NCBI GenBank assembly: GCA_000715605.1 | Contig: KL568548.1 | Location: forward strand, 51,314 to 57,689 | Direction of reading: 5' to 3' | DNA length: 6,376 bases | From: Streptomyces speibonae | GTDB taxonomy: Bacteria; Actinomycetota; Actinomycetes; Streptomycetales; Streptomycetaceae | Part shown: positions 1 through 4,967 of the stretch, piece after piece | Layout: every line of letters starts with the position of its first letter | Position numbering within the stretch: position 1 is the first letter of the stretch | Position numbers and translations under genes: made by a program | The notes under the pieces: model-generated | Told to the model about the DNA's origin: nothing | What the model saw: the letters and a program-made list of their open reading frames with translations, nothing else | Databases searched by the model: none

Positions 1-2
1 TC

Positions 3-722
3 AGCCGGCAGGCCGCCGACACCACCACCTCCGTGCTCAAGGGCGTCGTCGAGAAGGGCACCGCCACCGCCGCCGGGACCGCCGGCCGGCCCGCCGCCGG
101 CAAGACCGGCACCGCCGAGGAGGACACCGCCGCCTGGTTCGCCGGCTACACCCCCGACCTCGCCACCGTCGTCGCCGTCATGGGCCAGGACCCCGTCACC
201 GCCGGCCACAAGTCCCTGTACGGCGCCCTCGGCCTGCCCCGGATGAACGGCGGCGGCGCGCCCGCGGAGATCTGGGGCCAGTACACGCGCGAGGCCCTGA
301 AGGGCACGCCCGTCCAGTCGTTCAGTCTCCGGCTCCAGCCGGGCGCCTGGGAGAGCCAGCCGCCCTCCGACGAGAGCACCGGCCCGTCCTCCTCCGGCGA
401 CCCCTCCGAGGGCGGCGGCAGGACGCCGGACGAGGAGGACGGCGGCAGCCGCGCCCCGGGCGGCACCGGGGAACCGGAGCGGGACGGGCCGAGCGGCGGC
501 CGGGACGAGGACGCCACCAGCCCCGCTCCCACCGGCGGGGGCGGGACCGGTGGTGACGGGACGTCCGACGGGGGCACCCCGACGGGCGGCGGCACCGGCG
601 ACGGCGGCTCCGGGAGCGGCTCGGGCGGGGGCGGTGGCTCCGACGGCGACTCCAACGGCGACGGGACCGGCCCCGGAGGTCTCACCGGCTCCCTCACCCA
701 GAGCGCCCGCCGGGTCTGGTGA
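3..722 (+). CDS. Penicillin-binding protein (class A-type transpeptidase), C-terminal part; 5' end outside window
   Basis: This is the end of a peptidoglycan transpeptidase that cross-links stem peptides outside the membrane. The frame is open from base 3, so the start lies upstream; a GTG at 33 is internal. In the visible 239 residues, a VLKGVVEKGTATAAG-like segment leads to the KTGT box (about residues 34-37) and then TAAWFAGYTPDLATVVAVMG. This is the classic third motif of the penicillin-binding fold. The catalytic SxxK and SxN motifs should lie upstream. After about residue 105 the protein becomes a disordered tail rich in Gly, Ser, Asp, Pro and Thr, as in many actinobacterial class A enzymes, and ends in SARRVW. 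Class A (with glycosyltransferase) is inferred from the long tail and motif context; a class B enzyme is less likely. The next gene is convergent, with 21 bp between stops. Confidence 0.9.
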   Translation, partial: SRQAADTTTSVLKGVVEKGTATAAGTAGRPAAGKTGTAEEDTAAWFAGYTPDLATVVAVMGQDPVTAGHKSLYGALGLPRMNGGGAPAEIWGQYTREALKGTPVQSFSLRLQPGAWESQPPSDESTGPSSSGDPSEGGGRTPDEEDGGSRAPGGTGEPERDGPSGGRDEDATSPAPTGGGGTGGDGTSDGGTPTGGGTGDGGSGSGSGGGGGSDGDSNGDGTGPGGLTGSLTQSARRVW

Positions 723-734
723 GCCGCCCGGCGG
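707..734. terminator. Inverted repeat between convergent genes, probable bidirectional terminator
   Basis: Perfect 8-bp arms CCGCCGGG (707-714) and CCCGGCGG (727-734) enclose a 12-nt loop that contains the penicillin-binding protein stop codon. The right arm ends 9 bp from the exporter gene's stop. No T-run follows on either strand, but Streptomyces terminators often lack one. The role is inferred from position. Confidence 0.4.
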
Positions 735-743
735 CCCGCCCGC

Positions 744-1064
744 TCAGTGACCCGAGGTCGCCCGCAGTCCGACCACGGCGACCAGCAGCAGACAGATGAA
801 GAAGATCCGCGCGGCGGTCACCGGCTCCCCCAACACCACCATGCCCACCACCGCCGCACCGGCCGCGCCGATCCCCACCCACACCCCGTACGCCGTGCCG
901 ATCGGCAGCGTGCGGGAGGCGTACGACAGCAGCAGCATGCTCGCGACGATCCCGGCGACCGTGAACACGCTGGGCACCAGGCGGGTGAACCCCTCGGTGT
1001 ACTTCAGACCGACCGCCCAGCCGACCTCCAGCAGACCGGCGACGACGAGCAGGACCCAGGCCAT
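744..1064 (-). CDS. sugE: SMR-family guanidinium exporter, SugE/Gdx type
   Basis: This 106-residue inner-membrane protein has four predicted transmembrane helices. The family works as an antiparallel dual-topology dimer that exchanges protons for guanidinium (Gdx subtype). The sequence resembles E. coli SugE closely through MAWVLLVVAGLLEVGWAVGLKY and GTAYGVWVGIGAAGAA. The proton/substrate-coupling Glu is E13. W16, S42, Y59 and W62 match residues known to line the Gdx binding site, which favours guanidinium over the broad drug range of EmrE. The start is the ATG at 1064, preceded by GGAGG with a 7-nt gap; an upstream in-frame extension to 1163 would run through the riboswitch and is rejected. 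Expression is probably controlled by the guanidine-III riboswitch in the leader. The gene stands alone, convergent to the penicillin-binding protein gene. Confidence 0.93.
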   Translation of the reverse strand: MAWVLLVVAGLLEVGWAVGLKYTEGFTRLVPSVFTVAGIVASMLLLSYASRTLPIGTAYGVWVGIGAAGAAVVGMVVLGEPVTAARIFFICLLLVAVVGLRATSGH

Positions 1065-1099
1065 GACGGCACCTCCGGGACACGAACGGAAACGGGGGT

Positions 1100-1143
1100 G
1101 CGTCGTCTTTGCCTTCACCCCGGTACGGCGCGTCTCGTCGGGG
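1100..1143 (-). promoter_or_regulatory. Guanidine-III (ykkC-III) riboswitch aptamer upstream of sugE
   Basis: Read on the minus strand, the leader contains GACGAGACGCGCCGTACC, then GGGG, then AAGGCAAAGACGACGC. This closely follows the known guanidine-III aptamer, which has GACGAG, GCGCCGUACC and a CAA-GACG-CGC 3' end. Helix P1 is CCCCG (1143-1139) with CGGGG (1122-1118). The pseudoknot helix P2 is GCGCCGU (1131-1125) with ACGACGC (1106-1100), with one C-A mismatch (1128/1103). The aptamer ends 23 nt before GGAGG of a Gdx-type exporter, the usual target of this class. The 3' strand GACG..GCACC (1107-1097) can also pair with GGTGCCGTC (1073-1065), covering part of the Shine-Dalgarno. Ligand binding would therefore be expected to free the ribosome site. 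The identity rests on remembered consensus; no covariance search was run. Confidence 0.85.
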
Positions 1144-1161
1144 CCCTTGAGAGGTCCTTCC

Positions 1162-1167
1162 ACCGTA
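1162..1167 (-). promoter_or_regulatory. Possible -10 box for the sugE leader transcript
   Basis: TACGGT (1167-1162, minus strand) fits the TANNNT -10 pattern and lies 18 nt before the riboswitch's P1 strand, just after the upstream terminator. No good -35 is seen at the right distance, because the terminator palindrome occupies that space. This is a weak call based on position. Confidence 0.3.
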
Positions 1168-1178
1168 GCGGAAAAGAC

Positions 1179-1216
1179 CTGTAGGGGCTGGTGACCATGG
1201 TCACCAGCCCCTACAG
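1179..1216 (-). terminator. Perfect 38-bp palindrome, rho-independent terminator of the GroES-family gene
   Basis: Nineteen-base arms (1179-1197 and 1198-1216) are exact reverse complements with no spacer; the centre is CCATGG. The palindrome begins 9 bp after the GroES-family stop. On the minus strand it is followed by GTCTTTTCC, a T-rich run as in an intrinsic terminator. It separates the DUF3618/GroES unit from the riboswitch-controlled exporter gene. The other strand lacks a T-run, so the sense is minus. Confidence 0.85.
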
Positions 1217-1225
1217 ACCTCAGAA

Positions 1226-1582
1226 CTACAGGTACAGGCCGGTCGAATCCTCGGAACCTTCGAAGCGGTCCGCGGCGACGGCATGCAGATCGCGCTCCCG
1301 CATCAGCGCGTAGGCGGTGCCGCGCACCTCGACCTCCGCCCGGTCCTCCGGGTCGAACAGCACCCGGTCGCCCGGCTCCACGGTCCGCACGTTCTGCCCC
1401 ACCGCGACCACCTCGGCCCAGGCCAGCCGGCGGCCCACCGCGGCCGTCGCGGGAATGAGGATGCCGCCCCCGGAACGCCGCTCGCCCTCGTTGGTGTCCT
1501 GCCGCACGAGTACGCGGTCGTGCAGCATCCGGATGGGCAGCTTGTCGTGCTGGGAACTGTGCTCGAGTCTCTTGGCGCTCAC
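1226..1582 (-). CDS. GroES-family (Cpn10) co-chaperonin-like protein
   Basis: This is a 118-residue cytoplasmic protein with a Cpn10 fold signature. IRMLHDRVLVRQ matches the GroES N-terminal strand (E. coli IRPLHDRVIV). GGGILIPATAA corresponds to the mobile loop with its hydrophobic GroEL-binding tripeptide. EVVAVG and EPGDRVLFDPED match the barrel core. It has about 18 extra residues at the N terminus and a tail of about 15 residues ending GLYL, and its roof loop is shorter than in E. coli GroES. There is no groEL beside it, so it is likely a paralogue and not the main groES. The start chosen is the GTG at 1582, with GGTAGG about 9 nt upstream. A GTG at 1609 would add nine residues but has no ribosome site. 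It follows DUF3618 by 45 nt and probably shares its transcript. Whether it acts with GroEL is unknown. Confidence 0.85.
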   Translation of the reverse strand: MSAKRLEHSSQHDKLPIRMLHDRVLVRQDTNEGERRSGGGILIPATAAVGRRLAWAEVVAVGQNVRTVEPGDRVLFDPEDRAEVEVRGTAYALMRERDLHAVAADRFEGSEDSTGLYL

Positions 1583-1627
1583 GTCCTGAAACCTACCTGT
1601 CTTCGCCACGCGGGCACGTAGGAGGGG

Positions 1628-1957
1628 TCACCGCCGACGCCGCCGCGAGCCCAGGGCCAGCAGCCCCACGACGCCCACCACCAGCACCGCGACCGGCACG
1701 ACCCGCTCCAGCCGGGGCGAGCCCTCCTCGTTCACGAACTGCCCCTTGACGTCGCTCACCACACCGTTGACGCGGACGTACGCCCGTCCCAGCGTGTGGT
1801 CCACATGGGACACCGCCCTGGCCTTCGCGTCGCCCACGATCGTCTTCGGGTGCACCCGCACCCCGATCTCGTCCAGGGTCTCGGCCAGCACCGCACGGCG
1901 GCGCTCGATGTCCGCCTCGATCTGCGCCGGGGTTCTGGTGTCCGCCGTGTCCGCCAC
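1628..1957 (-). CDS. DUF3618 domain small membrane protein
   Basis: This protein has 109 residues. Residues about 9-45 (TPAQIEADIERRRAVLAETLDEIG, cut here into its helical core) match the DUF3618 pattern: a charged amphipathic helix that begins after a Pro and contains an ERRRAVL stretch. A single transmembrane helix follows at about residues 86-102, and the protein ends in five arginines, suggesting an Nout-Cin or tail-anchored arrangement with Arg on the cytoplasmic side. No enzymatic motif is visible, and the family has no firmly known function that I can name. The start is the GTG at 1957, with GGAGG 7 nt upstream; a longer reading to 2023 is unlikely. The gene diverges from bcp and precedes the GroES-family gene, probably in one operon. 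Confidence 0.85.
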   Translation of the reverse strand: MADTADTRTPAQIEADIERRRAVLAETLDEIGVRVHPKTIVGDAKARAVSHVDHTLGRAYVRVNGVVSDVKGQFVNEEGSPRLERVVPVAVLVVGVVGLLALGSRRRRR

Positions 1958-1977
1958 CGTGTCGCCTCCGAAATCCA

Positions 1978-2005
1978 CTGATACCTGTGCCGGACAGTCT
2001 GTCAG
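1978..2005 (-). promoter_or_regulatory. Candidate promoter for the DUF3618-GroES unit
   Basis: On the minus strand CTGACA (2005-2000) resembles the TTGACA -35 box, followed after 16 nt by TATCAG (1983-1978), an imperfect -10. Transcription would begin near 1971, leaving a leader of about 14 nt that still holds GGAGG (1969-1965). The interrupted palindrome GACAG-T-CTGTC (1993-2003) overlaps the -35 and spacer and could bind a repressor. Function is inferred. Confidence 0.4.
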
Positions 2006-2096
2006 CTCCGGGCCGCCCCGCACGGTCAGGACCCCCGGTTACCCTCGATCCTGGCACCCGATCCACCCAGCGCGCACGTACGAGGAGACCAGACCG

Positions 2097-2564
2097 ATGA
2101 GCGACCGCCTCCAGCCCGGGGACGAGGCCCCCGCCTTCACCCTGCCCGACGCCGACGGCAACGAGGTCTCGCTGGCCGGCCACAAGGGCCGCAAGGTCAT
2201 CGTCTACTTCTACCCGGCCGCCCTCACCCCCGGCTGCACGAAGCAGGCCTGCGACTTCACCGACAACCTGGAGCTGCTCGCGGGCGCCGGCTACGACGTC
2301 ATCGGCATCAGCCCCGACAAGCCGGAGAAGCTCGCCAAGTTCCGCGAGACGGAGTCGCTGAAGATCACCCTCCTCTCCGACGTGGACAAGAAGGTCCTCG
2401 ACGCCTACGGCGCCTACGGGGAGAAGAAGAACTACGGCCGGACCTACATGGGCGTCATCCGCTCCACGGTCGTCGTCGACGAGGAGGGCAAGGTCGAACG
2501 CGCCCTGTACAACGTCCGCGCGACGGGCCACGTGGCCAAGATCATCAAGGATCTCGGCATCTGA
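2097..2564 (+). CDS. bcp: Thioredoxin-dependent thiol peroxidase, BCP/PrxQ type
   Basis: This 155-residue cytoplasmic peroxiredoxin reduces hydrogen peroxide and organic hydroperoxides, with thioredoxin as the usual reductant. The N-terminal LQPGDEAPAFTLPDADG and the VIVYFYPAALTPGCT segment define the fold. C47 in the PxxxTxxC motif is the peroxidatic cysteine. C52, five residues later, is the resolving cysteine as in E. coli Bcp, giving an atypical 2-Cys mechanism. RSTVVVDEEGKV carries the conserved active-site Arg region. The length is normal for the family. The start is the ATG at 2097, with GAGGAG 9 nt upstream; the longer open frame upstream is not coding. A TACCCT -10-like hexamer at 2040-2045 could supply the promoter, but no good -35 is seen. 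The gene diverges from DUF3618. Confidence 0.96.
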   Translation: MSDRLQPGDEAPAFTLPDADGNEVSLAGHKGRKVIVYFYPAALTPGCTKQACDFTDNLELLAGAGYDVIGISPDKPEKLAKFRETESLKITLLSDVDKKVLDAYGAYGEKKNYGRTYMGVIRSTVVVDEEGKVERALYNVRATGHVAKIIKDLGI

Positions 2565-2571
2565 CGCCGCC

Positions 2572-2595
2572 GCCCGGCCGCTAGCATGGCCGGGC
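2572..2595 (+). terminator. Hairpin after bcp whose loop holds a -10-like box for the tRNA gene
   Basis: Perfect 8-bp arms GCCCGGCC (2572-2579) and GGCCGGGC (2588-2595) flank the 8-nt loop GCTAGCAT. It starts 8 nt after the bcp stop, so it may end the bcp transcript, although no T-run follows. TAGCAT (2582-2587) in the loop fits TANNNT and is 17 nt before the tRNA. CTGACG at 2561-2566, overlapping the bcp stop, could be its -35 with a short 15-nt spacer. Confidence 0.45.
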
Positions 2596-2603
2596 AGCAT
2601 CAG

Positions 2604-2690
2604 GCGGCCGTGGTGGAACTGGCAGTCACGCTGGGTTTAGGTCCCAGTGGGGTAACTCCCGTGAGGGTTCGAGTCCCTCCGGCCGCACCA
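2604..2690 (+). tRNA. tRNA-Leu, anticodon UAG
   Basis: A complete class II tRNA cloverleaf of 87 nt with encoded CCA. The acceptor stem is GCGGCCG (2604-2610) with CGGCCGC (2680-2686), the discriminator is A, and CCA is at 2688-2690. The anticodon stem CTGGG/CCCAG encloses the loop TTTAGGT, giving anticodon TAG (2638-2640), which reads CUA and, by wobble, CUG. The 15-nt variable arm (2648-2662) forms the extra helix expected of tRNA-Leu. The T arm is GAGGG/CCCTC with loop TTCGAGT. It is not the developmental bldA tRNA, which has anticodon UAA. Confidence 0.97.
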
Positions 2691-2694
2691 GTGT

Positions 2695-3297
2695 TCAGCC
2701 GAGCAGCTCCCGGACCACCGGTACCAGGGCGCGGAAGGCCTTGCCGCGGTGGCTGATGGCGTTCTTCTCGGCCGGGGTCAGTTCGGCGCAGGTCCGGCTC
2801 TCGCCCTCGGGCTGGAGGATGGGGTCGTAGCCGAAGCCGTTGGTTCCGGCGGGGGTGTGGCGCAGGGTGCCGGTGAGGCGGCCCTCGACCACCCGTTCGG
2901 TGCCGTCCGGCAGCGCGAGCGCCGCCGCGCAGGCGAAGTGGGCTCCCCGGTGCGCGTCGTCGATGTCGGAGAGCTGGGCCAGGAGCAGTTCCAGGTTGGC
3001 GCGGTCGTCGCCGTGGGTGCCGGACCAGCGGGCGGAGAAGATGCCGGGAGCGCCGCCCAGGACGTCCACGCACAGCCCGGAGTCGTCGGCGACGGCGGGC
3101 AGGCCGGTGGCCCGGGCCAGGGCGTGGGCCTTGAGCAGGGCGTTCTCGGCGAAGGTGACGCCGGTCTCCTTGACGTCGGGGATGTCGGGGTAGGCGTCGG
3201 CGCCGACGAGGTCGTGGGGCAGGCCCGCGTCGGCGAGGATCGAGCGCAGCTCGGCGATCTTTCCGGCGTTGCGGGTGGCGAGGATCAGGCGGGTCAT
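2695..3297 (-). CDS. rdgB: dITP/XTP pyrophosphatase, RdgB/HAM1 family
   Basis: This 200-residue cytoplasmic house-cleaning enzyme hydrolyses dITP, ITP and XTP to the monophosphate and pyrophosphate, keeping deaminated purines out of nucleic acids. Motifs in order: LATRNAGKIAEL (the T/SxNxxK nucleotide-binding motif, K13), TFAENALLKA (metal-binding Glu), ADDSGLCVDVLGGAPGIFSARW (catalytic Asp region), GTNGFGYDPI and SHRGKAF. Length and motif order are normal. The ATG at 3297 gives the family's usual N terminus. It has no clear Shine-Dalgarno; GATACT ends 6 nt before the ATG, so the mRNA may be leaderless, or translation may be coupled to the upstream gene that stops 33 nt before. rph and rdgB are neighbours in many bacteria; here a small lipoprotein gene lies between them. 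Its 3' end is 4 bp from the convergent tRNA. Confidence 0.96.
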   Translation of the reverse strand: MTRLILATRNAGKIAELRSILADAGLPHDLVGADAYPDIPDVKETGVTFAENALLKAHALARATGLPAVADDSGLCVDVLGGAPGIFSARWSGTHGDDRANLELLLAQLSDIDDAHRGAHFACAAALALPDGTERVVEGRLTGTLRHTPAGTNGFGYDPILQPEGESRTCAELTPAEKNAISHRGKAFRALVPVVRELLG

Positions 3298-3303
3298 GGG
3301 CCC

Positions 3304-3309
3304 AGTATC
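3304..3309 (-). promoter_or_regulatory. Possible -10 box for leaderless rdgB
   Basis: GATACT (3309-3304, minus strand) differs from TATACT at one base and is followed by 6 nt and then the ATG, so transcription could start at the first base of the codon. No recognisable -35 is seen 17-18 nt upstream. Confidence 0.35.
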
Positions 3310-3330
3310 CCCGGGCCCATGCGCGCGCTC

Positions 3331-3729
3331 CTACGGCGTGCAGACCTTGGTGAGTTCACCGGCCGCGTCGGTGACGGGGCTGATGTCCGGGGTCTCGTCG
3401 CCGTTCTCGATGGAGGTGCGGACGTTGTCCACGGCCTTCGCGAGGTCGTCGACGGCCTTGGAGACGTCGGCGTTGTCGGTCTTGTCGCCGATCTCGTCGA
3501 GGTTCTGGTCGATCGAGTTCAGGCTCTCCTCGAGCTGGGTGACGTCGTTGCCCGCGGTCTCGACGGCCTGTTGCATGTCGGTGACGCTGTCGGCTATGGC
3601 GTCGGCGGTCTGGACGCAGTCCAGTGCCTTGTCGACGGCGTCGCAGCCGGTGGTGAGTCCGGCGGTCAGCGCGACGGCCGCCAGGGTGGCGGCGACGGCT
3701 GCGGTGCGGCGTCGGCGGCTCGCGGCCAT
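3331..3729 (-). CDS. Small putative lipoprotein, helical, function unknown
   Basis: I do not recognise this 132-residue protein. The N terminus has a positive RRRR patch (5-8), a hydrophobic run (10-26) and a Gly-Cys junction at C29 (GLTTGCD), the layout of a lipoprotein signal peptide. The -3 residue is Thr where Leu is usual, so the lipobox is imperfect; a secreted or signal-anchored form is possible. The mature part is acidic and rich in Asp, Ala, Val and Gln/Asn, with heptad-like spacing (about residues 45-110) that suggests helical or coiled-coil structure. C38 and C130 could form a disulfide outside the cell. The start is the ATG at 3729, with a strong GGGAGGGG about 8 nt upstream. It sits between rph and rdgB on the same strand. 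No function can be assigned. Confidence 0.75.
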   Translation of the reverse strand: MAASRRRRTAAVAATLAAVALTAGLTTGCDAVDKALDCVQTADAIADSVTDMQQAVETAGNDVTQLEESLNSIDQNLDEIGDKTDNADVSKAVDDLAKAVDNVRTSIENGDETPDISPVTDAAGELTKVCTP

Positions 3730-3749
3730 GGATCGTTCCCCTCCCTCGT

Positions 3750-3766
3750 CGGGCCGGTGCGGCCCG
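3750..3766 (-). repeat. Small hairpin in the lipoprotein gene leader
   Basis: CGGGCC (3750-3755) and GGCCCG (3761-3766) form a 6-bp stem with a 5-nt loop, ending about 5 nt upstream of the G-rich ribosome site. A 12-bp palindrome CCGGGCGCCCGG lies nearby at 3776-3787. In such GC-rich DNA, short hairpins arise often, so a role is uncertain. Confidence 0.25.
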
Positions 3767-3826
3767 CGTCATTGGCCGGGCGCCCGGGGATGAGCCGTGC
3801 GCCCGTACCCGATGAGACGCGGCGGC

Positions 3827-3853
3827 GGCCGGGGCGGTTGCTCGGCCCCGGCC
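3827..3853 (-). terminator. Hairpin downstream of rph, probable terminator
   Basis: Perfect 9-bp arms GGCCGGGGC (3827-3835) and GCCCCGGCC (3845-3853) enclose a 9-nt loop, starting 19 nt after the rph stop codon on the minus strand. No T-run follows. It could end rph transcription or only reduce read-through into the lipoprotein gene. Confidence 0.5.
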
Positions 3854-3872
3854 ACCCGTTTTGGCGTGTGCT

Positions 3873-4610
<738 letters not shown>

Positions 4611-4617
4611 GGCGCCG

Positions 4618-4623
4618 AGCCTA
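4618..4623 (-). promoter_or_regulatory. Possible -10 box for leaderless rph
   Basis: TAGGCT (4623-4618, minus strand) fits TANNNT and is followed by 7 nt and then the ATG, placing the predicted transcript start at or next to the start codon. No convincing -35 is visible. Confidence 0.4.
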
Positions 4624-4714
4624 GAGGACGCCGGCCGTGGGCGATCGCGGCCTGCGTTCCCCGGTGCGACAGGGGGCGGGTGGTACTGCGGGTGGTCACG
4701 CACCACGGTGATCA

Positions 4715-4730
4715 GCCTCACGCGTGAGGC
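4715..4730. repeat. 16-bp perfect palindrome
   Basis: GCCTCACG joined to CGTGAGGC without a spacer. It is preceded by GTGGT-5 nt-ACCAC (4692-4706). Its moderate GC content and position upstream of rph make it a candidate operator; no known regulator site is recognised. Confidence 0.55.
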
Positions 4731-4760
4731 GCGTCGGGCGGAACGGCGGGGAGCGCCGCG

Positions 4761-4785
4761 TTCCGGGCATTTCCGTTGCCCGGAA
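4761..4785. repeat. Hairpin with 9-bp perfect stem
   Basis: TTCCGGGCA (4761-4769), loop TTTCCGT, then TGCCCGGAA (4777-4785). A second hairpin, GCACGC / GCGTGC with a 7-nt loop, follows at 4788-4806, two bases later. The pair could be a structured RNA or a terminator-like block between the divergent genes. Confidence 0.5.
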
Positions 4786-4821
4786 GGGCACGCTTGGCCG
4801 GCGTGCGGCGAAGGACGCGGA

Positions 4822-4837
4822 CGCCCCGGCCGGGGCG
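4822..4837. repeat. 16-bp GC-only palindrome
   Basis: CGCCCCGG followed directly by CCGGGGCG. It is fully GC, so chance occurrence is more likely here than for the other repeats of this region. Confidence 0.4.
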
Positions 4838-4922
4838 AGGGAGAGCACGGCCGGCGGGACGGGACGGGCGTAGCGCCACAGGCCGGGCGAGCGGGTGCCT
4901 CTTCGGGCAGATGATCTTGCCT

Positions 4923-4960
4923 CGGAGTTCTCCGGTCACCCGGCGTGTCTCCCCTAGCGT
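4923..4960 (+). promoter_or_regulatory. Candidate promoter with overlapping palindrome for the lectin protein gene
   Basis: TAGCGT (4955-4960) fits TANNNT and ends 7 nt before the GTG start, as for a leaderless transcript. CGGAG-TT-CTCCG (4923-4934) covers the position expected for the -35 region, where an operator for a dimeric regulator would act. No good -35 sequence is visible. The assignment is inferred. Confidence 0.4.
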
Positions 4961-4967
4961 TCGGTGC

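Larger units (their letters stand above)
4611..4967. other. Divergent intergenic region rich in inverted repeats
   Basis: No convincing gene is seen in these 357 bp; open frames here lack ribosome sites and have Arg/Gly/Pro-rich, non-protein-like translations. The region holds the promoters of rph and the lectin gene. It also has a series of exact inverted repeats: a 16-bp palindrome (4715-4730), a 9-bp-stem hairpin (4761-4785), a 6-bp-stem hairpin (4788-4806), a 16-bp palindrome (4822-4837), and CGGAG-TT-CTCCG (4923-4934). They could be operators, structured RNA or terminators. Confidence 0.7.

Noticed and set aside
146..697. Long open frame on the minus strand opposite the penicillin-binding protein tail
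   Set aside because: Its product is nearly all Pro, Ser, Val and Gly, the mirror of the low-complexity Gly/Ser tail; no ribosome site and no family signature.
1958..2023. DUF3618 gene start at GTG 2023
   Set aside because: That start would translate the promoter and ribosome-site region; GTG 1957 has an ideal GGAGG and matches where DUF3618 proteins begin.
1593..2600. A 335-codon minus-strand frame spanning bcp and part of DUF3618
   Set aside because: It lies antisense to the clear bcp gene, its translation is Ala/Arg/Gly/Asp-biased without domains, and it starts inside the bcp-tRNA spacer. It is a GC-driven shadow frame.
2604..2690. tRNA-Leu as the attachment site of an integrated element
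   Set aside because: Housekeeping genes (bcp, rdgB) border the tRNA directly, and no integrase or repeated tRNA 3' end is seen. It may be a potential site but is not occupied here.
3776..3787. CCGGGCGCCCGG as a regulatory operator
   Set aside because: A 12-bp all-GC palindrome is expected by chance fairly often in this composition, and nothing else supports it.
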